Source: Bretschneidera sinensis (taxonomy: Eukaryota > Streptophyta > Magnoliopsida > Brassicales > Akaniaceae). Taken from it: a stretch of DNA of 64,000 bases. Numbering within the stretch: position 1 is the stretch's first letter; each line of letters opens with the position of its first letter. Location: contig CM043699.1 of NCBI GenBank assembly GCA_023935145.1, positions 106,281,536 through 106,345,535 of the forward strand, in the 5' to 3' direction. Position numbers and translations under genes: made by a program. The notes beneath the pieces are model-generated. The model made no database searches. It saw nothing but the letters and a program-made list of their open reading frames with translations, and was not told the origin of the DNA. Of the stretch, positions 22,901-34,488 are shown piece after piece.

Positions 22901-25363
22901 ATTTTTCATGTGTATAGATTTGCGTGAATTTTCTTATTTTCTCCCTGCTTTTTCTCTCCTCCACAGAGCCCCACCCACCCTTCTGTTTAAGATCCCTCAG
23001 TCAACTTTACTCAGTTAATGCTTATGCTTCATTTAAATTTTTCCTTCTTGGCATTTGTTGTAGTTCCCACTGCTTTCAAGAAGTGGGTTATTAGAGAAGC
23101 TCATTGAAGAATTTTCCCGTGAGGATGGATCAAGTTGTCTTTTGAAACTTAATGACATACCTGGTGGAGGTAAAGCATTTGAGCTTATAACCAAATTTTG
23201 CTATGGTGTTAAGATAGAGCTCACTGCTTTGAATGTAGTCAGCCTTAGATGTGCGGCAGAGTACCTCCATATGACTGACAATTATGGAGAAGGAAACCTC
23301 GTTAGCCAAACAGAGACTTTCCTTAATGAAATCTTTGGAAATTGGACAGACTCAATTAAAGCTCTTCAAACATGTGATGAAGTTCTACCATATGCAGAAG
23401 AGCTTCACATTGTTTCCAGGTGCATTGATTCCTTGGCAATGAAAGCTTGTGCTGACCCAAGCCTATTCAATTGGCCTGTGTCAGGACAAAATAGCGTGCA
23501 GAGTCTGGAAGACACTGCCTTATGGAATGGAATATCATCTACAACTAAGCCACAACCTACAGGTGATGATTGGTGGTATGAGGATGTGTCCTTCCTTAGC
23601 TTACCTCTATATAAACGACTGATTTTAACTGTTGAATCAAGAGGCATGAAACTCGAGAGTATTGCTGCAGCCCTCATGTACTATGCCAAGAGGCATATAC
23701 CCTTGATGAATAGATCAAGCTTGGATGATGCAAACCATGTCAACCCGGGGATGAATATTTCCACTCCTTCCGAGGCAGATCAAAGGGCTCACCTTGAGGA
23801 GATTGTTGGGATACTTCCTAATAAGAAGGGAGTCACATCCACCAAGTTTCTGCTTAGGTTGCTTCGGACTGCTATGGTCTTACATGCAAGTCCATCATGT
23901 AGAGAAAGTTTGGAGAAATGGGTGGGAGCTCAGTTAGACCAAGCCGCACTTGTAGATCTTCTCATACCAAATATGGGTTACTCGGAGACCCTTTATGATA
24001 TAGACTGCGTTCAGAGGATTCTTGATCATTTCATGTCAGTTGAGCAGGCTGCAGCTATGTCATCTTCCCCTTGCATAATTGAAGAGGGGCAATTGATGAA
24101 TGGGTCTGATTCACTGACACCAGTGACCATGGTAGCAACTCTGGTGGATGGATACCTAGCAGAGGTAGCACCAGATGTTAATTTGAAGCTCCCTAAATTT
24201 GAGGCACTTGCTGCTACCATCCCTGATTATGCCCGGCCCCTAGATGATGGTATTTATCACGCAATCGACGTGTACTTGAAGGTAATGCTATCTCAAATAC
24301 ATGGCTAGTCTCAATTTTCATTAATTTTGCTTTGATATTTGCTTCAGTCAGTTCAGGATACAATTATCTAAACAATGATATTTTGCAGGTGAAGTGCCAT
24401 GCTAATTAAATAGAACCTTTGTTTGTCACTACAGTACAGAAATTATGCCTGTAGACACTTTAATTGTCGTATGAATTGACACCTAGACATTGGATAACCA
24501 CATCCAACAAGAGAGAGTACTGAAGTTCCTATAACATGGGTGCGATAGATTTGTTTTGTGTGGCCTGTGTTTTACATATTAAAAATTCTTGAATCTATGG
24601 GGTTTAATCATATGCAGTTTCAGTCCTAAAATGAAACAGATTGGGCTTTTCCCTTGTAATACAATATATACAATACACTTAAAATTTTTAGATAAACAAC
24701 TGGAACTTCTGACATATTTAATATAGAAGGAAAAGGAAAAGGAGATGATACCATAATCTGGACTTAGATTCTTTTACTAATATATGTTTTAAGTTCTGGT
24801 TTCCAGGAATGATCACCCCTGCATTTTATGTTTCACAATTGCAGGCACATCCTTGGATTACAGATATAGAGAGAGAGCACATCTGCAGACTCATGAATTG
24901 CCAGAAGCTCTCATTGGAAGCTAGCACACATGCAGCCCAAAATGAGAGGCTACCTCTTCGAGTAATCATCCAAGTTCTCTTCTTTGAACAGCTTCGGCTT
25001 CGAACATCAATTTCTGGCTGGTTCTTTGTCTCTGAAAATCTTGAGAACTCACAAAATCACACTGGAAACCATGGGCTCCCCAAAAACAATGGGAGCCATC
25101 AAATGGACCCTGCACAAGACCGAATTGAGGGCACTGAAGATGTGAGGGTGCGTGTTTCTGATCTTGAAAAGGAATGTTTGGGCATGAAACAAGAGCTTCA
25201 AAAGCTTGTGAAGAGGAAAGGCTGGAAGCATTTTACCAGAAAGTTTTATTTAAAAAAGAAGTCAGAATGTTGCAATCCAAAGGAATCCAGCACCAGTGAC
25301 TTAAAGGCACCAACATCATGTGGAACCGGACAACAAAATTTCAAAAATGGTGTGGTTCATTAA
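19959..25363 (+). CDS. NPH3/BTB domain protein (At5g03250-like), four exons
   Basis: Exons 19959-20017, 22354-22423, 23064-24281 and 24845-25363. All introns are GT-AG, the joined frame is open, and the product is 621 aa. It starts [20 protein letters not shown], the canonical start of this clade. The BTB/POZ part follows ([18 protein letters not shown] in exon 2; [25 protein letters not shown] in exon 3), then the NPH3 domain ([71 protein letters not shown]). A predicted C-terminal coiled coil follows ([19 protein letters not shown]) with a basic, Ser-rich end. Family members act as plasma-membrane-associated adaptors in phototropin and auxin-transport signalling and as CUL3 substrate adaptors; the role of this one is inferred only. 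Closest remembered relative: Arabidopsis At5g03250. No disabling change seen. Confidence 0.93.
20880..21115 (+). repeat. tRNA-derived (SINE-like) sequence in intron 1 of the NPH3 gene
   Basis: CCCGCAGTGGTTGGACACC (about 21040-21058) resembles an RNA polymerase III A box. GGGGTTCGAAACCCCC (about 21078-21093) matches the B box GGTTCGANNCC at the usual distance. A more decayed second copy may lie at 20890-20950 (AGTGGAGTGGGG...GGGCTTAAATCTC). No cloverleaf of a functional tRNA is apparent. Confidence 0.4.
21567..22046. mobile_element. MITE-like inverted-repeat element in intron 1
   Basis: The left end TGTGTTTAATAGGA plus AGAAAAGTGGGAGG is mirrored by CCCACTTTTCTTTC...TCCTACAAAACACA at the right. 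Purine-rich left and pyrimidine-rich right flanks span about 480 bp with no coding capacity. I could not settle the exact ends or a target duplication. A related decayed copy lies at about 25905-26290. Confidence 0.55.
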
Positions 25364-26360
25364 ACTCTGAAATTGAAAATACCTGGATAAACAGAGTGTG
25401 TTTATTATTATCACTCCTATATTCTTTTTGTTATGTAGAATGCTACGTAACTGATTCTTTTCTGTGTATAGTGATCAATTTGCTACTTTGTGTAGAAGTT
25501 AGATTGTAATTCTTTTATTTATTTATTATATTTTCTCAGCAAATTGCTATTAACTGAACATTTTAAGCTTTTAAGCCATTTGTGGAAAATATTTATAACT
25601 CTCCAAACAGTAGAACAACTTTTGTCCTAGTGTGGCGCCATGACCGGCCATGTTCTTTTTCTTTGGGATGGTCTTTTGTCCTAGTGTGGCGCCATGACCG
25701 GCCATGTTCTTTTTCTTTGGGATGGTGTTGTTTGCTACACCTTTCATCTTTATTTTGCTTTTACTTTCCATGGGAGACGACTCCTATGTGACCTGTATTG
25801 TGGTATTATGTTTCTAGTCTGAACAGATTAGGGTTTTTTATGTACTCACTGGAAGCACAGGCTTTTGTAGAAATACTTTTTAAGTTTTCGTATCTGCTAT
25901 AATTTTTTCTTGGCCCTGATTGGCATAGATAAAAAATGGGAGGAAGGAAGAAAAAAAATTGGAAGAAAGAAGCGGGAGATGATGAAAAAAATTAAGATAA
26001 TTTATGATTTCATCATGTGTTTGATAGAGACGATGGAAAGTGGGAAGAAAAAAGAAAACACAAAAAAAAATATATAGTATTATCTTTCAATCCCAAATTG
26101 ACTCATTTTGAGAGAATTGTGATTTGTATATATGAGAAGAAAACATCAATTATTCTATTTTTCTTTCCTCTTGTTTTTTCTACTAAAAGATAGAACATAT
26201 AGAAAAGTGTCCTTCACTCGTCCACTTTTCTTTCTTCTCTTTTTTCCTCGCACTTTTCCTTTCATTATAACCTTAGTGTTGGGTTCTCTAGACACCTCAG
26301 ATTGAATTTGAAGCCATATTAAATATACGGAGAAGATGACAGAACTATAATATGAAACAT
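25364..26360. other. 3' flank of the NPH3 gene with tandem duplication and MITE relic
   Basis: It probably starts with the 3' UTR. A perfect 54-bp tandem duplication (two units, 25619-25672 and 25673-25726, containing GTGGCGCCATGACCGGCC) follows. About 25905-26290 resembles the intron-1 MITE (left GGGAGGAAGGAAG, right CCACTTTTCTTTCTTCTC). No gene seen. Confidence 0.55.
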
Positions 26361-27095
26361 AGGCATGTTTGGGTAACAGTTTTCAGTTTTCAATTTTCGA
26401 AAATCGTTTTCGAAAATGAAAACTGAAAACTGTTTTTTGATGTTTTCTGAAGAAAATATGATTGAATAACTGTAATTTGAAAACTGTTTACAAAACAGAA
26501 AACAGTGAAATGTTGTTTGATAATCTTATTTTGAAAACTGTTTTGAAAATAGAAAACTGTTTGGATTGCACCTTCTTGTAATTGTTTTCAGTTTTTAGTT
26601 TAAATTTTAATATCTAAAATTAATTTTATTTCTCATATTTACTAAATACATTTTTTTAGCACACACCAAATACTTGAAAATAATTAATATTATTTTATTT
26701 TTAAAATGTTAGTATTTTTTATATATCATTGATCAAACATGACAACAATTTTCCCCATAGTCATGTCATATTTGTTTGTTAAATAAATTCTTAAAAATAA
26801 AAATAAAAAATACAATACAAATTTCACAATTTGATAAAATATGAACAACCAACCTATAAAATACAATATTCAAGTTTGTTCAATATCTAAAAGATGACAT
26901 ACTTTTTTCTTAAAATTAGATAATTGATTACAACTTTAAGATACAATATTCATTGATCAAATACAATATTTATTAATCAAATCCAATTATGATTATTAAG
27001 TAGTATGGTTTATATTCTACAAATCTAAATAGATTGAAGTTTAAATCTTTTTTTTTTTAAATCGACAGCACCTCCCTTGTTTTCTTTGATTTTGC

Positions 27096-27209
27096 AAATC
27101 TAATTAGACATGTATACACAATTATAATCATTCAAATCTAATTAGACATGTATACACAATTATAATCATTCAAATCTAATTAGACCTATATACACAATTC
27201 TAATCATTC
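27096..27209. repeat. 38-bp tandem repeat, three units
   Basis: AAATCTAATTAGACATGTAT begins each unit (27096, 27134, 27172); the third is diverged. It lies in the left arm of PIF/Harbinger-like element 1. Confidence 0.75.
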
Positions 27210-27600
27210 ATATTCTAACAATACAAGGAATGTCAAACGCATAAGTTTAATCCAAACAAATAACATATCATCCATAAACTAAAAAAAGTAATAAAAATAT
27301 CCAAGTACAAACATAAACAGATATCAAAAAACAAATTGTCTCCTTAACACCAAAGGCAATTTCCTAACTTTAATATGCAAATAAGGTGCTTGGGTATCTT
27401 TCTCTGTCCTGACCTGCAAGTCCATTCAATCAAATCTTCCCTTATCGGCCTCAAGTCCACAACTTGATTAGTAAAACAACAATGTGAAGGGTATGATGAA
27501 ATGTTTTTTTTTTAACTTTAAATTTGAGTCCTACATAATTTTACAATGAAGTGTACTATCCTCGAATCAATCAGCAAAACCAATACTTCAACAAAATTCT

Positions 27601-28515
27601 TGTTAGTATTTGTCTAAGGTTTAAACATGGTTGAAGAGGTTTGAAGAAGTTCAACATCAAGCCTCAGCACACTAGGTGTGCACCTCAGCATGCAAGCAAC
27701 AAAAAGGGTCCAGCAAAATGAGTGTGTGCATCAGGTCAGGCCGTGGCCCTGCTCCTCCCAGGCCGCGGCGCCCAGAAAAGGAGGAGTGCTGGAGCAAGGC
27801 AAGGCCGCGGCGCCCAGAAGCTAAGGAGTTGGTGTTCTGCCTTGCGCCGCGACGCCCCCTGTTCTAGGTCGCGGCGCCAAGTACACTAAGGCACACATGT
27901 GTAGACCTCTTCTATAGTTCGTGAGACATGTTCAAAACGCACAGCTTAAATTAGGATTGATCAAAGACCATGGTTGATTGGTCATCAAGATCTAAAGGTG
28001 GAGAATGACACTCAAGATTGATGAAGAAGTTGGTGCACTATAAAAAGGGTTACCTAGCTTCATTCTCAACAACAATTGTGACAAAGCAATACAAGAGATT
28101 AATGTGATCATTATACAAGAGATACAAGAGAGAATTGTGTGAGAGTGCAAAGACACAAAACACAAGAGGGACTCATTGTAGAGAGGCTGGTTGCAAAGTG
28201 AGAGGAGTATAGATTAGATAGAGAGCATTGTAATCGTTCTTATCTTCTTCCTTTCTTCTCTTCTTTGTTTCTTCAAGAACTTGAGCTTCTTGGAGAGGGT
28301 TGCTGTGATTGTAAAAGAACCATTGATTTAGTGCAGAGAGTTCAGAGGAACTCACGGGGACGTAGGCTATTGCCGAACCTCGATAACAAATTGCTTGTCT
28401 TCTTTCTTTCTTTGATTTCTGTTCCTGTTTCTGATTCTTAATCTTTACAAGTCATTCTAGACTTGGGTGTTTGGAAGATCACCACCTGGGCATCTTGTTA
28501 AGGTGATTTCTAACA
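27601..28515 (+). repeat. 5' LTR of the copia element
   Basis: 915 bp, TGTTAG...CTAACA, with a TATA-like ACTATAAAAAGGG near 28037-28049. It has two copies of GGCCGCGGCGCCCAGAA (about 27762 and 27804) where the 3' LTR has one. Confidence 0.93.
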
Positions 28516-28516
28516 G

Positions 28517-28528
28517 TGGTATCAGAGC
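28517..28528 (+). other. Primer binding site, initiator tRNA-Met type
   Basis: TGGTATCAGAGC one base after the 5' LTR. This is the classical complement of the plant tRNA-iMet 3' end used by copia elements. Confidence 0.9.
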
Positions 28529-28753
28529 TTTGGTGAGAGGGTATCGGATCAAGAACAAGAAGGTGACAGAGTCAAGACTCCAAGAATCAAAGATCAACTT
28601 CTTAGGTGATTCAAGAACAGTGTAAAGATCAAGATCAGATCGTCTTCTTGAGAATGATTCAAGAACGGTGTTAAGATCCATCTTCGATCGTGTTCTTGAA
28701 GTTGAAGAAAGCATTTGTGGGTATTGCATAAATCTAGGGTTTTCTCCGCAAAG

Positions 28754-31700
28754 ATGGCTTCAAATTTCTGTGTTGAGAATTTTGATGGAAAGGGAGACTT
28801 TACCCTTTGGAAGCGGAAGATCAAGGCGGTTCTTATGCAATAGAAAGTGGACTTGGCTATTGGAGAAGATGATGCTTTTCCAGCAAGTATCACGGAGAAC
28901 CAGCAGATTGAGATGAAGAAGATGGCTTATAACACTATTTTCTTGCACATGTCGGATAGTGTCACAAGGGAGTGCAGAGACTTGGAAGATCCGGTTGTCA
29001 TATGGAAGAAACTAGATGAGTTGTTTCTTACCAAAACTCTCCCTAACAAGATTTATCTTCTTAAAAGAATCTTTGCTTTTAAAATGGATCCTAGTAAAGA
29101 GTTACAAGATAATCTTGATGTCTTTAATAAACTAGTTCAAGATTTGGCTAGTTGTAGTCTTAAATTCCCGGATGAACAATTGGCTGTTATTTTGTTAAAT
29201 TCTCTTCCTGATTGTTTTGATAATTTGATTAATGCTATTAAGTATGGAAGAAATACTTTAACCAAGGAGATTGTGATCAATGCTAAAAGGGCTCATGATT
29301 TCAAAGCCAAGATGAGGGAAACATCAAGTGGAGAAAGGCTGTTCATTAGAGGAAGGCTAGCAGCTCGGAATGACAGTAGCATTCATGGCAACTACCAGGA
29401 AAAATCAAGAGGTAGAGGGTAGAGCCATGGAAGATCTCATTCCAAGACGAGACTTGGAGGAAATAGGTGCTTCTATTGCAACACGGAAGGTCATTTCAAG
29501 AAAGATTGCAAGAAGAAGATGTGGGATGAGAGAAGAAGCCATACCAACAATGGAGAGGCTTCGGTTGCCAAAGGAGAACCGTAAGATGATGTTCTTGTTG
29601 TGTGCTCAAATGCGAGTAGGAGGAAAGGCAGTGAGAAGTGGATTCTGGATTCCGGGTGCACTTATCACATGCGCCCTCACAAAGAATGGTTCAAGAATTT
29701 CAAGGAGATCAATGATGGAAGGGTCTTCTTGGGAAATGACAATTCTTGCCAAGTGAGGGGGATAGGAGACATCCAGTTGAGGATGTTCGATGAAGTCACA
29801 AGGTTGCTGCGAAATGTGAGGTATCTTCCAGATTTGAAGAGGATTTTGATTTCATTGGGGCAGCTAGATTCCTTAGGATATTCATGCAAAGTAGAGCGAG
29901 AAAAGATTAATGTAGCCAAGGGATCTTTGGTAATGATCAAAGCAGCAATAAAGGATGGACTCTATGAGATGATTGGAGAGACAGAAATCAATGATCAAGT
30001 AGCAAGCTTGATGGCTGATATGGATAGGGCAGCCATTTGGCACACTCGCTTGGGACATATGAGAGAAAAGGGCCTGCAAGTTCTTAGCAAGGATGGTCTA
30101 CTTGGTGGTGACAAAGTAGAGAAACTTGATTTCTGTGAGTGTTGCATTCTTGGGAAGCAACACTGGGTCAGCTTCAACACCGGAGTGCACAAGTCTAAGG
30201 GGATTCTTAACTACATACATTCGGATCTTTGGGGACCAGCAAGAACACCAACACAGGGAGGTAACTTTTACTTTCTGTCTTTAATTGATGATTATTCAAG
30301 AAAGGTTTGGGTTTATTTGCTTAAAAATAAATCAGATGCTTCGAATAAATTTGTTGTGTAGAAAAAGTTGCTGGAGACTTAAACGGGTAGGGTAGTTAAG
30401 GCTTTACGAACCGATAATGGCTTAGAATTTTGTAATAAGGATTTTGATAAATTCTGTGAATTAAATGGCATTCTAAGGCATAGAACGGTTGTAAAAACAC
30501 CTCAGCAAAATGGAGTTGCTGAGAGTATAAATAGAACCCTTATGGAAAAAGTTAGGTGCATGTTAATAGGATCCGGTTTACCAAAACATTTTTGGGGAGA
30601 AGCTGTAGCTACTGCTGCATACTTGGTAAATAGATCGCCCTCTAGAGTTTTAGAGCTCAAGACTCCCATGGAGATGTGGAGTGAAAAACCCCCTAAGTTG
30701 AGCAACCTTAGGACTTTTGGGTGTGCTACATTTGCACACCAAAAGGATGATAAACTTAACCCAAGGTCTAGAAAATGTGTATTTCTAAGGTATGGTGATG
30801 GGGTTAAGGGATATAAGTTGTGGTCCTTAGAACCTAAAGGAATGAAACTCATTATAAGTAGGGATGTTATTTTTAATGAATTATTATTTTCCTACTTGGA
30901 GAAAACTAACCCTACAGGGGCTAGTGAGCAAACCAGTCCGAAATTTGTGGAGCATCGCATCAAGGAGATTTCGGTTCAGGTAGAGCAGAGGAGACAAGAG
31001 GGTTCGGACCAGGTAGAGTTCATTAATGAAGGCCATGATCAAGGCACTCAAGAGGAGGTTGAACTGGAAGAGGTTGATGCAGCAAGTCAGAATGACTACC
31101 AGCTCACAAGGGAACGAGAAAGGAGGGTGGTGAGACCACCTTTGAGATATGGTTTTGCTAATGCTAATGTAGCAGCTCCTTGGACAGAAGGAGGGATGGT
31201 TGAACCAGAAACTTACATGGATGCCATAGAGTGTAAGGATTCGTCAAAGTGGCAGCTAGCTATGGAGGAAGAAATGGATTCTTTGAGGAAGAACAACTCT
31301 TGGGAATTGGTGCCCAAACCAGAAAAATAGAGAGTTGTGGATTGTAAATGAATTTATAAGATCAAAGAAGGGAATACTCCAGGAGATGAAGTCCGATATA
31401 AAGCTAGGCTGGTGGCGAAGGGGTTCACACAAAAAGAAGGCATAGATTTCACATAAATCTTCTCACCGGTTGTGAAGTACAAGACGATACGGATAGTATT
31501 AGCAATGGTGGTCCAATTTGATTGGGAAATCAAGCAAATGGATGTGAAGACAGTGTTATTACATGGAGGGCTTGATGAGGCCATCTACATGAGGCATCCA
31601 GAAGGCTATGAGGAAGGAAAGCAGGTAGAGTTGGTGTGCAAATTGAAGAAATCTCTCTATGGCCTGAAGCAATCACCTCGGCAATGGAATAAGAGGTTTG

Positions 31701-32771
31701 ATTCCTTTGTAATCAGCTTGGGTTTCATTAGGAGCTACTATGATTCGTGCTTGTACTACAAGGGGCAGAAGGTTGAGGAAGTGGTGATCATCCTCATCTA
31801 TGTTGATGATATGTTGCTGGTTGGGAGCAGCATAGAGAGAATAATAAAATTAAAGGCTCAACTCAGTGAGGAGTTTGAGATGAAGGATATTAGCCATGCA
31901 CAAAAGATCCTTGGGATGTGTATCATCCGAGAAAGGGAGAGAAACAGATTGAAGGTCTCTCAAACTTCCTACATAGAGAAGATGATATCTAAGTTCTCTA
32001 TGAAAGATAGCAAACCAGTGAAGGTTCCCCTTGCTGGTCATTTCAAGTTCTCCAGCGATCAATGTCCGAGATCGGAGGCGGAGAAGAAAGAAATGGAAAA
32101 AAATCCCTTGCTCTAGTGCTGTTGGTTCTGTTATGTTCACCATGGTAAGCACTAGACCTGATATTGCTTATGCAATAAGTGTTCTCAGCAGGTTTATGAG
32201 TAATCCCGGAAAGGAACATTGGCTTGGGATGAAGTGGCTGCTGAGGTACTTGAAGGGAAGCCCAGATGTTGGGTTGATTTATGAGAAAATGAGTAAGTCC
32301 ATCTGTCTTGAGGGTTATGCTGATTCGAACTATGGAGCAAACCATGATAAAAGGAGATCGATTACTTCCTACTCCTTCAAGTTAAATAGATGTTGTGTAA
32401 GTTAGAAGGCTCAGTTGTAGCCTGTGATAGCACTCTCAACAACCGAGGTTGAGTACATAGCGGCTACGGAAGCTATAAAGGAGACTATGTGGTGCAAAGG
32501 GTTGTTGGAAGAGTTGAAGGTCCTATAAGAGCAAGTTGTGGTGTTTTCGGATAGTCAAAGTGCATTGTATTTGTGCAAAACTCCAGTGTTCCATGAGAGG
32601 ACAAAGTGCATGGATGTTCAGTATCATTTCATTCGGAAAAATGTTACAGAAGGATGCATTCATGTGGACAAAGTAGCCACGGAGGAAAATCCTGTAGATT
32701 TAGGCACCAAAGTTCTACCTCTAAGTAAGTTCAATTATTACCTTGGACTACTTAGGATTGGAGTCAGTTGA
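28754..32771 (+). pseudogene. copia gag-pol polyprotein, disrupted
   Basis: ATG at 28754 (MASNFCVENFDGKGDFTLWK). Zinc knuckle CX2CX4HX4C at 29468-29509; protease WILDSGCTYHM (about 29638); pre-integrase IWHTRLGHM (about 30037); integrase HSDLWGP (about 30217), ALRTDNG (about 30402) and PQQNGVAES (about 30503); RT with LIYVDDMLL (about 31793, YVDD at 31799-31810); RNase H with TRPDIAYAISVLSRF, ADSNYG and VFSDSQSALYLC; end GLLRIGVS-stop. One frame runs to about 32100 with in-frame stops at 28841, 29420, 29579, 30359, 30383, 31328, 31346 and 31454. A one-base gain in an A7 run near 32097-32103 then shifts the frame. Lineage perhaps Tork-like; not certain. Confidence 0.93.
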
Positions 32772-32851
32772 TTGATGACTCAAGCTGAGTTTGGATCCTA
32801 AAGTTCTCTGCACAATGGTTCAGGTTTAAATACTTAGACAAAGGTAGAGAT

Positions 32852-33702
32852 TGTTAGTATTTGTCTAAGGTTTAAACATGGTTAAAGAGGTTTGAAGAAG
32901 TTCAGCATCAAGCCTCAGCACACTAGGTGTGCACCTCAGCATGCAAGCAACAAAAAGAGTCTAGCAAAATGAGTGTGTGCATCAGGTCAGGCCGCGGCGC
33001 CCAGAAGCTAAGGAGTTAGTGTTCTGACTTGGACCGCAGCACCCCCTGTTCTAGGCTGCGGCGCCAAGCACACTAAGGCACACATGTGTAGACCTCTTCC
33101 ATGGTTCGTGAGACATGTCTAAAACGCACAGCTTAACTTAGGATTGATCAAATACCATGGTTGATTGGTCATCAAGATCTAAGGGTGGAGAATGACACTC
33201 AAGATTGATTAAAAAGTTGGTGCACTATATAAAGGGTCACCTAGCTTCATTCTCAACAACAATTGTGACAAAGCAATACAAGAGATTAATGTGATCATTA
33301 TACAAGAGATACAAGAGAGAATTGTGTGAGAGTGCAAAGACACAAAACACAATAAGGACTCATTGTAGAGAGGCTGGTTGTAAAGTGAGAGGAGTATAGA
33401 TTAGATAGAGAGCATTGTAATCATTCTTATCTTCTTCCTTTCTTCTCTTCTTTGTTTCTTCAAGAACTTGAGCTTCTTGGAGAGGGTTGCTGTGATTGTA
33501 AAAGAACCATTGATTTAGTGTAGAGAGTTCAGAGGAACTCACGACGACGTAGGCTATTGCCGAGCCTCGATAACAAATCGTTTGTCTTCTTTCTTTCTTT
33601 GATTTCTGTTCCTGTTTCTGATTCCTAATCTTTACAAGTCATTCTAGATTTAGGTGTTTGGAAGATCACCACCTGGGCATCTTGTCAAGGTGATTTCCAA
33701 CA
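32852..33702 (+). repeat. 3' LTR of the copia element
   Basis: 851 bp, preceded by a purine tract (AAAGGTAGAGA, 32840-32850) and followed by the ATTCT duplication. Shorter than the 5' LTR through loss of about 60 bp in the GC-rich repeat zone. TATA-like ACTATATAAAGGG near 33224. Confidence 0.93.
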
Positions 33703-33813
33703 ATTCTTCTAATTGACCCACTTGCATACATTTTTAGTTGCGATTTGCTACTGCATCCCAGTGTCATATCGTCCCATCCTCACAGCAGCTGAGAATTGTG
33801 CCGCGACAAACAT

Positions 33814-33837
33814 AAAAAAAAAAAAAAAAAAAAAAAA
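33814..33837 (+). repeat. poly(A) run of 24
   Basis: Homopolymer tract between the last two FIE exon pieces. It could be a retroposed tail or simple slippage; nothing adjacent decides this. Confidence 0.7.
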
Positions 33838-34459
33838 GACTTAGAATGTTTCACTACTTTCACCATTAATGAGATCATAAAACACAGAATATACCACAAG
33901 AAATCTATGCAGGAGTTACTTTCCATCAAAGGACATGGCTCTCTGTCTAAAAACTCCATATTTTGGTCAATCCAAGAGAGAAAATGTGGCGTTGCTATGA
34001 AGTTATGGAGAAAAATCGGAAAGAACCTAGCAATAAGAACTGGCGGGCTACTTTGTAGTTCCCAAACATAAATCTTCCTTACCCTATTCCCTGGTAGACT
34101 AGACATCATAAAGGCTAAGTTTCCACAAATAGTCGAGTAGAATCTTGAGAATATAAAACTTGTAACTAATTGTAATAACTGTTAAGTTGCATTCGGTGAA
34201 AGGATGCAGGTAAGGGACTATTCCCTTCGTAATACCTATAGCAGCTGCATTGTAATGGTAGTCACATGAAAATTTGATGAACCAAATATCACACTCCAGA
34301 ACAGGGTATTTTTGAAGGATGTCAGCTGTACCCTAAACAGGAACGTTGTGCAATTTATAAAAGCAGTAAAAAGTTGAATGAATAGGGATCTAAATTACCA
34401 GCCAAAATCAACATGTAAAAAGAAATAAAGGTTCATCTCATACACTGAAATCGATTGCA

Positions 34460-34488
34460 CATTATATATATATATATATATATATATT
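34460..34488. repeat. (TA)n microsatellite
   Basis: Uninterrupted TA dinucleotides inside an intron of the FIE pseudogene. Confidence 0.9.

Larger units (their letters stand above)
27601..33702 (+). mobile_element. Ty1/copia retrotransposon (6.1 kb, TSD ATTCT)
   Basis: Complete insertion: TGTTAGTATT...ACA LTRs, PBS, gag-pol, LTR, flanked by ATTCT at 27596-27600 and 33703-33707. The domain order gag-protease-integrase-RT-RNase H is copia-type. It sits inside PIF/Harbinger-like element 1 and is therefore younger than it. Stop codons in gag-pol make it non-autonomous now. Confidence 0.95.

Noticed and set aside
28173..28355. 60-aa minus-strand frame, duplicated at 33360-33542
   Set aside because: Present in both LTRs of the copia element only because the LTRs are copies of each other; no coding evidence.
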